A stretch of DNA of 64,000 nt from Lactuca virosa (Eukaryota > Streptophyta > Magnoliopsida > Asterales > Asteraceae): the NCBI GenBank assembly GCA_928212115.1, contig CAKMRJ010005745.1, positions 221,304,135-221,368,134 on the forward strand, written 5' to 3'. The notes below the pieces were generated by a model. That model was not told the origin of the DNA. It saw only the letters and a list, made by a program, of their open reading frames with translations, and searched no databases. The translations under genes were made by a program, and so were the position numbers. Within the stretch, counting starts at the first letter, position 1. Each line of letters starts with the position of its first letter. Below, one piece after another: positions 57,155 to 64,000 of this stretch.

Positions 57155-57162
57155 CTTAAATA
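57155..57162 (-). promoter_or_regulatory. TATA-like box of the EPRV non-coding region, right arm
   Basis: CTTAAATA on the plus strand is the mirror of the TATTTAAG box at 56,058-56,065. It would drive minus-strand transcription through the spacer into the left arm, head-on with the left promoter about 1.1 kb away. Confidence 0.45.
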
Positions 57163-57362
57163 GATCAGGAGGACTCAAAAACAAACAAAACCTAAATTAT
57201 TACATTTAGCATTGGCAGACAACTTTTAAGAAAAGTAGAAATGACTTTTTGTTTGATTCTTCTGGCTTTAATAATGTCTGACGAGTAATTTCCTCTGTCT
57301 TCAATAATTCTTGAAGAATATATTCTTCTTTTATTTTGGTCCATCCACCTGTCACCTATAGT

Positions 57363-58799
57363 CTATTGTGGTGATGTCTTTTTGTTTTTTGAAAGATTCT
57401 TTCTTTGCGTGATTGACTCCTCAATCATGTCAATTATACAATCAATTGGGAGTTCACCATCTGGAACTTCTTCATCATCTGGCTGGGATTCCCCTGCTAA
57501 GCATGGTGATTGGCCTTGGCTTTGGTTATCAACTGACATATTATCTTGAATATCTTCATTTGAACCTTCATCTGTATCATGTTTTGAAAATCTTTTAAGA
57601 TTTTCTTTTAATTCAGAACAATATAATCTGAATGACTTGATCATTTCCTCTTTGGTTAAATTAACTTTTTGAGGAGTTGAGGGGGTCACTGCTGTTGAGG
57701 AGGCTATTTCCGAAAAGAGTTTTTGGTCTTGGTATTTCTTAATTTGTTGATTGATATGATCAATTGTTTCCTGAGCATTAAGGGTTTTTGTTTCTGGATT
57801 CTTTTGAAGCATTTTAGGCCAAAATTTGGTAAAGTATGACCTTTGTAGGGAAGGAAATTTAGAGGGGGTATAATCCACATATGGGGACCATTTCCAGATC
57901 CAAGGAATAGAAAATTCCATGAAAAAATGCATAGAAGATATTACTTCCAATCCTTCTGATTTCAAGGGTATAACTTGGTCTCGGTATCTTGGAGAGACAG
58001 GTAACCATTCCCCATATAATTTTCTGAATGGTTCCTCAGGGAGGATATCTATACTCGGGCCGTATGAGATCCACCAATTAGTAAACCAATTTGGTATATC
58101 TCTGTTTTGGTTATAAACCTTTTCACATACTTTAAAAAACCAAGTATGCTTTCTCTGAGGATTTTCATATAAAAAGGCTTTATGAAAGCTTTCAATATAA
58201 TCCCAATATGTAAATTTCATTGGTATTTTTGAAGGAGGGATTAAAAATTCTTTTTCCTTTAGGGTACTTAAACCCCATTCCTCAGGTGATATGATCTTTT
58301 TGATAATAGCTTTACTAAAATTGTAAACACTGGTATTACCTCCGGATGTAAAATGAGAAAATTCAACTGATCCGGTTATTTTCAAAATATTTTCATAATA
58401 TAATCTTTGTTTGTAAGAATATCCAGCGTATGTCGCTGTATCCAAGTATCTGGTCATTAAAAACCATGGATCGTCATTATTCTCAAAATAAAGCATTATA
58501 TCTTTATGTTCCAAAATAATAATATTATCTCTATGAGGTGATTCCTTATATTCAAAATTATCGTTGATGGTTTCACCATCTGTGATCATTTGAGCGAGAG
58601 TGGGAGTATTTTCCCTTTTTGATTCCAAAAATGCTTTAAACTCCTCATATAATGGGCTTCCAGGAACTGGAAGAGATTGATCATTTGTTTGTGATGAATT
58701 TCCAGTTTTATAAGAACTGCTTGAAGCCGTAGGATTTCCCCGACCTCTATGATAACCACCTCTATATGAAGGATGGCCTCTTCCGCGATTGGGATTCAT
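57363..58799 (-). CDS. EPRV 478-residue ORF, right arm
   Basis: The ORF is intact and its product equals that of 54,421-55,857: RGG-like N-terminus, aromatic-rich middle, acidic C-terminus. The function is unknown; the position is that of a caulimovirid transactivator. Two identical open copies fit a recent duplication. Confidence 0.8.
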   Translation of the reverse strand: MNPNRGRGHPSYRGGYHRGRGNPTASSSSYKTGNSSQTNDQSLPVPGSPLYEEFKAFLESKRENTPTLAQMITDGETINDNFEYKESPHRDNIIILEHKDIMLYFENNDDPWFLMTRYLDTATYAGYSYKQRLYYENILKITGSVEFSHFTSGGNTSVYNFSKAIIKKIISPEEWGLSTLKEKEFLIPPSKIPMKFTYWDYIESFHKAFLYENPQRKHTWFFKVCEKVYNQNRDIPNWFTNWWISYGPSIDILPEEPFRKLYGEWLPVSPRYRDQVIPLKSEGLEVISSMHFFMEFSIPWIWKWSPYVDYTPSKFPSLQRSYFTKFWPKMLQKNPETKTLNAQETIDHINQQIKKYQDQKLFSEIASSTAVTPSTPQKVNLTKEEMIKSFRLYCSELKENLKRFSKHDTDEGSNEDIQDNMSVDNQSQGQSPCLAGESQPDDEEVPDGELPIDCIIDMIEESITQRKNLSKNKKTSPQ

Positions 58800-58815
58800 C
58801 CTGCAAATGGAAATG

Positions 58816-59010
58816 TTAATTTAAGAGTAATAAGAGTTTGTTTTCAAGATTCTTGAGTTGGATCCTTAATCCTATCAATCTTAAATTAATTCCTGTCTTA
58901 CTAGAATATGGTTCATTTGCTAAGTTGGCCAGTTCAACATCTGCCTTATTAATTAAATTTTTTATATTAGTAATTTCATGTGATAACTGTCTTAGCTGGT
59001 GATAACTCAT
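58816..59010 (-). CDS. EPRV 64-residue ORF, right arm
   Basis: It is identical in product to 54,210-54,404 and overlaps the polymerase end by 35 nt in another frame. A short coiled coil is likely. Because the arms are near-identical copies, this is not independent evidence of conservation. Confidence 0.55.
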   Translation of the reverse strand: MSYHQLRQLSHEITNIKNLINKADVELANLANEPYSSKTGINLRLIGLRIQLKNLENKLLLLLN

Positions 59011-60506
59011 TTAGGAATTCTCTAGTTAAAAAATCAGGAAGACTATTATCACTTCCTTTTTTATATTGTATTTCAAAATCAAAACATGCTAATGTAGCTT
59101 GCCACCTAGTAAACATTTGTTTAGAAACATCATGTTTAAAGTCTTTATTAAACATGAATTTAGCTGCCTGACAATCTGTTTTGATAATAAAATGTTGATT
59201 ATATAAATCATCTTGAAATTTGAGAATACATTTTACCAATGCCAAAATTTCTTTAGCAGTAGTAGAATAATTTTTTTGACTAGGAGTCCATTTTCCAGAA
59301 TGAAATCTGACTAAGAATTCTTGCTTACTGTTAGGGTGGATTTGTTTTAAAATTCCTCCAAACCCTATTTCAGAGGCATCGGTTTCTACTATTTTTTCCC
59401 AATTAGGATTAGCTAAAGATAAACATGGTAGACTTTTAACTTTGTCTTTTATTCTTTTAACTGCCTGAGTATGATCATTAGTCCAAGCACAAGGATTCTT
59501 TTTCAATCTGTCGTATAAAATTGCACTATCTGCTGATAAATCTTTATAAAAAGGCGATATATAATTTAGGCTACCTAAGAATCTTTGTAGCTGAGTTTTA
59601 TCCTTTATTTCATCTGGAAATTTCGCAGCAAAGTCTATACTTCTTTGTATAGGAATAATTTGTCCTTTTTCAATATTATGTCCTAAAAATCTTACCTTTG
59701 TTTGGAATAAGGACATTTTAGATTGTGATATTACTAAACCATTGTTTACTATTATTTTTTCAAAAGTATGCAAGTGACCAAAATGTTCTTGAATATCCTT
59801 TGAAAAGACTAAGATATCATCTATATATACAATAATGAAATTGCTATAAGGATTAAATATATCATTCATTATATTTTGGAATTCTGAAGGGGCATTTTTT
59901 AGGCCAAATGGCATAACATTCCATTCATATTGTCCAAAAGGAACATTGAAGGCAGTTTTATATCTGTCTTTCTTATCAATCTGTATTTGCCAATATCCTG
60001 ATTTTAAATCAAATTTTGAAAATATTAAAGAATCATGTAATCGGTCTAATAAATCCTTTTTATTAGGAATAGGATACCTGATCCATTTTAAGACTTTATT
60101 AAGGGGTTTATAATTTATAACTAGTCTTGGTATTCCCCTTTCTTGTTCAGAATGTTTATTTACATAAAAGGCAGTGCATGACCATGGAGATTTGGAAGGT
60201 TGTATTAGTTTTTTATTTAATAAGGAAGTTATTTCTTTTTTACATATATTTAAGTATTCGAAATTCATTTGACAAGGTCTTGCCTTGGTAGGAATCTGTT
60301 TTTCATTAAAGTCTTCCTCATAAGGAAGTGTAACTATATGTTTTTTCCTTTCCCAAAAAGCATTAGGATGATCATTACATATTTTCAAAGAGAATTGATT
60401 TGTTAAAAATCTAATTTTTTCCTGTAACTTAGGTTGTTCTAGTTGTTCATCTATTTGAACATTTCTGATTTCTTCTTTCAGAAAATTTATTTGGTTTCTT
60501 TTAAAT
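58976..60506 (-). pseudogene. EPRV RT and RNase H, right arm (separated by frameshift)
   Basis: The frame is open from the break near 60,506 to 58,976. The nominal start at 60,388 is TTG, not a true start. It holds the RT with YIDD near 59,819-59,830 and the RNase H near 59,380-59,390 (ETDAS). One A is missing in an A-run near 60,506 compared with the left arm, which cuts it from the capsid/protease part. The protein sequence otherwise equals the left arm. Confidence 0.9.
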
Positions 60507-62577
60507 TCAACTCATTGACCCAGATAGAATAAGGGTCCGAGACAAAATTTAGTATAACGGGTTGATTCTTATAAGATCCTATGATTTTATCTTTGTCAAT
60601 AGTTAGGGGTAATATCATCTCTAAAAAGGGATTTCCTAAGATCATAGTATTATTACTCATATTTTTAATTACCGTGAAATTAATAGGTATACAAACATTT
60701 TCTGTACAAATTTTTGCATCTGTTAATTTATATCTAATATCTAATTTAGAACCTGATACTTCTCTTAACGTATGTGTTGATTTTTGAAAATATTTAGTAG
60801 GTATTAAACCTTCTCTTATACAATTTAAATCTGCACCACTATCTATTAGGGCAACAAAACTTCTTTGGTAATTATAAGTAATAAATAAATTAATTGTGAC
60901 ATGCCATTTTCTAGATATTACCAATTCCATGGACTGAAGGAAATTGTCATTACTGGTACCAATATCTTGGTTATTTTGTAATTTTTCTAATTTGTTAATT
61001 CTTTGATTGCTTATTAGCTGGTCATTTTTTATCTTAGATATATCCTGTTTTAGGTTTTGAATTTCAAGCTGTAAATCTTGTACTGTAGGTGTATTAGCGG
61101 AATTTTTATTTCTTCTTTCTTTTAACATATCATGAACGTTTTTCATGGAATATATCCCTTCTTCTTGTGTACTCTGTTCCTTAGTATTTAGATTTTCTAT
61201 TATTTTTTGCCTGATTTCTGGATCATTTATTTCTTTTAATAAGTTTGCAATATCATTACTAATTACATTTATAGTTAATTCATCTTTGAATTGAGACTGT
61301 ATTAGGTATAATTGGTGGTCTATGTTACATGAACATTGTTCTGAATTATCACAATTACATTCAATTTCTTCAGATTTTGACGAATAATCAGAATCATATT
61401 CTATTATGTTTATATCAGAATCTTCGTCTGAGAGCTCCTCTTCATCTGACGAATTATCTATCAAATTTATTAATTGTATTTTTATATCCTCACTTATATT
61501 CATATTATTAATTTGTTTTTTTATTTTTTTATTCCTGCATTTATTAGCATAATGTCCCATTTTCCCGCATGAAAAACAAGTAGGGGGTTTTTTATAATCT
61601 TTTCTATTAAATCTTTTTTTAATATGTTTATCTTTTTTATTAGGATCACTATGTTTTCTCTTATAATATTTTTTCTTCTGTTGAAACTCTTTTTTCTGTT
61701 TCCTCCTATTGTTATTAGTTTGTATTCCGAATTGATCACAAAATTCTCCCAATTGTCTTTTTTCATTAAGATGTTGGGTTTTAATTTGGTAATTTAGTTT
61801 TATTTCACTACATAAGGCTAAACCTTCCTGTATACAAGTTCCTATCAATTTCCCATACGTATAATCTTCATAAGGAATTGTATTATCTATTCTTAGTTGG
61901 TTTTTAACTCTTTCAGCAAAAAGATTTGGTAAACCATCTATGAATTTGGATTTCCAGTAAACACTATTACAATCATTAAGTTCCATTACTCTACTTAAGA
62001 AAGTGTCCTTATACCATCGAAAAGATGTAAGAGTTTTACAAAATAGTCCATTTAATAGAGTACGGATATTTTCAGAATTATCTGACCATCTTCCTGTAAA
62101 ATGTTCTATTATGGTACAAGTTAGAGTATAAACTACATTAGGAGTGGTTATTCCATTTTCTGTTTTAACTGTATTAAGAATAGCTTGTTGTGTTTTTTCA
62201 TCCACATAATTGTCCCACCAGCCTTTTAATTGGCCAGTAAATCCGGCAATTAACATATTAGCCACTTGTTTATCACTATTTCCTGTATTTTTAGCAATTG
62301 TACTATACATTAACATTCTATGAATCATGTTATATATTTGTCTTTCAGTATAACCATCTAAATTCCATTCGTAAACATTTTTACCACTATAACTATTATT
62401 AATTTCATATTCTTGTTCCTCATGTAGGACATCTTGGGGGCTCGGTCTTGGATAATAATATAATCTTTGAACAGGTTTTCTAGCAAATTTGCTATCATAA
62501 TTGTTAATTTTGTTTATTTGAGTATTATCTGAATCATTATCTGAGTCTTTATTTATAGTATTAATTTGTAATTTTTC
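60487..62577 (-). pseudogene. EPRV capsid and protease, right arm
   Basis: The frame is open from the break near 62,577 to the stop at 60,487-60,489; the nominal ATG at 62,328 is internal and gives 613 residues. It includes the capsid core (NMLIAGFTGQLKGWWDNYVD), the zinc knuckle (CFSCGKMGHYANKC) and the protease DSGA. It reads through the site near 61,927 that is shifted in the left arm. The stop results from the missing A near 60,506. Confidence 0.9.
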
Positions 62578-63208
62578 ATTTGTTCTTGCAGAATATCTAG
62601 CATATAATCATAATTTTTAAGTTTATAACCAGTAATATTTGGTGGGGGTTGAATAGTAGCATTTATTTGTTGTTTTTTATCTTTTTTCTGTATTATTATA
62701 TCTTTATTGTTAATGGGTGAATTTATATTTTCTAATTTTTTATGTAAGTCCATTAACTGTTCTCCTAATATTATGGAATATAAATTATGGAAATTTAATT
62801 GTTGAATCATACTATTAATATGATTAACATCTATTGTAAGAGTCTTTTCTTCAAAAAGTTTTTGGTAAGCCGAAAATTTTATAGTAACATTGTTATTTGT
62901 AATGGTAAAAGGGACTTGGGTGGAAATATACTTGTTATTATTTTGTCTCCCGATAGAGTATAATCTCTTTCTATGTTGTGAATATTATGTAAAAAAGTAT
63001 AAGCAAACCAAGGAATAAAATGTATAATTTGATTTATAGAGGATAAATATTCATAAAATCTATTTTGTATTTCTTGTAATTCTTCTTTAGAATAATTTTT
63101 AAATAACCATTCTTTAAAAAATATCCATTTATTCGAATAAAATTCTTCTGAAATAATTTTTCTTGCCTGAGAACCAGGACTAAAATCTATTTTTTCTTTT
63201 AAATCCAT
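62553..63208 (-). pseudogene. EPRV capsid N-terminal region, right copy, two frameshifts
   Basis: ATG 63,206-63,208 overlaps the movement-protein stop by one base (TAATG), an arrangement that allows reinitiation. The first frame gives 109 residues (MDLKEKIDFSPGSQARKIIS, then YLSSINQIIHFIPWFAYTFL) to 62,879. A shift near 62,920 is needed to enter the next open block, which contains 62,810-62,553 (KENINSPI-like, Lys/Asn/Gln-rich). A second shift near 62,577 is due to one missing base compared with the left arm. The Asn-rich, charged composition fits a caulimovirid capsid N-terminus. Confidence 0.75.
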
Positions 63209-64000
63209 TAAACTGTAAAATTCATTTCAGAAGGAGTAGATGCCTCCGCTTCATACACAATATCATCATGTATATTTAAATTGTTTATCTTTCTATTATC
63301 AACAGAAGCACGAGTAGAGGGAATTTCTACGTTATAATCTAGTGGTGATATGTATAAATGTGAAGATCTTGCAGATCTTGTTCGTTTTATTAGGTCGTTA
63401 TTATACTCTATTTCTTTGTTAAACTCAATAGTAACAACGCCATCAGAAGTTTGTATAATACTTTCTATATTATTATTTATTAAAGGTGTAGGTGGTATAT
63501 TATTTTCTAAAATCCAGTGTTGGGGAAATTTTATTTCCTCCCATTTTATAGCTTTTCTAGTTGTAATTTTTGACACATCAAAATTACTTTCTATTAAAAT
63601 TGTCTCATTTATAGGTTTATTAACTATCTTACATTTAGGATTCATAGTTTTTAATGGTTTATAATATATACGATAACATATACATATTACTTCTGATCCT
63701 GGTAAATAATTATAACCATGAGTTTTGACGTTTAATGTTAAGGCTTGAAAAATATTTTTATCAGATAAAGAAAGCTGTAAATTTGGGTAGACATTAAAAT
63801 ATACCGGTCCATGAGACAAGCTAGATTCTATTATACCCATTAAAGATTGTTTCCAATTTTTATTTCTAGCATCCCTAAGAACTGCTAAAAAACTTTCAGG
63901 TAATCCCTGTAGTGTTAATGGTTTAATGCCCTGTAGTGTTAATGGTTTAAAAGCAATTTGCACCAAACCAATATGCAAATAATTATAAATATGTTTATAT
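63208..64000 (-). CDS. EPRV movement protein, N-terminus beyond the window
   Basis: The frame is open to the window end. The nominal start at 63,978 is TTG and codons upstream remain open, so the true start lies beyond 64,000. The visible part has SFLAVLRDARNKNWKQSLMG, IIESSLSHGPVYFNVYPNLQ and ALTLNVKTHGYNYLPGSEVI, consistent with 30K-type movement proteins of Caulimoviridae, which dilate plasmodesmata. A 24-bp tandem duplication at 63,905-63,952 repeats KPLTLQGI. The C-terminus is charged and likely flexible. It ends at 63,208, overlapping the capsid start by one base. Confidence 0.85.
   Translation of the reverse strand, partial: YKHIYNYLHIGLVQIAFKPLTLQGIKPLTLQGLPESFLAVLRDARNKNWKQSLMGIIESSLSHGPVYFNVYPNLQLSLSDKNIFQALTLNVKTHGYNYLPGSEVICICYRIYYKPLKTMNPKCKIVNKPINETILIESNFDVSKITTRKAIKWEEIKFPQHWILENNIPPTPLINNNIESIIQTSDGVVTIEFNKEIEYNNDLIKRTRSARSSHLYISPLDYNVEIPSTRASVDNRKINNLNIHDDIVYEAEASTPSEMNFTV

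Larger units (their letters stand above)
56700..64000 (-). mobile_element. Endogenous pararetrovirus, right copy (runs off the window)
   Basis: On the minus strand the order is movement protein (cut by the window end), capsid, protease, RT, RNase H, the 64-residue ORF, the 478-residue ORF and the non-coding region. 56,700-62,714 mirrors the left arm; 62,715-64,000 is present only here. It is therefore the longer copy. Differences from the left arm that I could see are single-base indels near 60,506, 61,927 and 62,577 and the T22 tract. Confidence 0.92.

Noticed and set aside
50504..62714. Palindrome as a pure sequencing or assembly fold-back
   Set aside because: Not excluded, but less likely: the left end has its own filler junction into a different flank, and the centre holds a displaced protease fragment. 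A simple fold-back would not make these. Homopolymer-only differences keep the doubt alive, so a check is named in the findings.

Overview
The window looks like repeat-dense intergenic DNA from a flowering-plant nuclear genome. It holds no rRNA, no tRNA that I can recognise and no intact host gene. Almost all of it is transposable elements, many nested inside one another, plus an endogenous pararetrovirus (family Caulimoviridae). Large Ty3/gypsy LTRs beginning TGTAAC, clusters of ACTCGTCGAGT-type motifs and the mix of DNA transposons suggest Asteraceae, perhaps lettuce. The species guess is an inference only.

Layout. 1-7,950: two related Mutator-like elements (MULEs) in the same orientation. 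Each has a decayed transposase on the minus strand and a small passenger ORF facing it on the plus strand, with subterminal tandem repeats. 8,153-9,385: a 224-bp MITE with 20-bp perfect inverted ends, then a foldback element of about 0.93 kb. About 9,420-31,210: an old Ty3/gypsy element, its gag and pol scattered over 18,064-28,628, split by three later insertions that I delimited by target-site duplications (TSDs): an LTR element at 9,973-18,058 (TTAGA), a solo LTR at 19,167-20,949 (GACGG) and a giant solo LTR at 23,002-27,277 (CCGAG), which itself carries a Harbinger-type element at 26,142-27,069 (TTA). 31,211-32,559: a Ty1/copia remnant. 34,827-43,400: a solo gypsy LTR (GGTTC/GGTTT) containing a second LTR at 37,203-43,347 (GATTT), which in turn contains a Harbinger-like element with a gene-like fragment (TAA) and a copia remnant. 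44,287-44,584: a Harbinger MITE. 44,873-50,307: a PIF/Harbinger transposon with ORF1 and transposase remnants, the transposase split by a solo LTR at 47,196-49,411 (TCCAA).

50,447-64,000 is the most unusual part: two copies of one pararetrovirus joined tail to tail as an inverted repeat. Each arm is about 6.0 kb, and the 176-bp central spacer is itself a displaced piece of the viral protease gene. The arms look identical wherever I compared them except for three single-base indels and one poly(A) length difference (A25 versus 22). The right copy runs on through the capsid N-terminus into a movement protein cut by the window edge. The viral order is movement protein, capsid-protease-reverse transcriptase-RNase H, a 64-residue ORF, a 478-residue ORF, then a non-coding region with a TATA-like box and AATAAA. 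The two promoter-like regions face each other across the palindrome centre, so any transcript crossing the centre would be self-complementary. The left junction looks like a chain of short templated fillers.

The genes here do not form a host pathway. What links them is the history of insertions, readable from nested TSDs, and the possible role of the viral palindrome as a source of double-stranded RNA.
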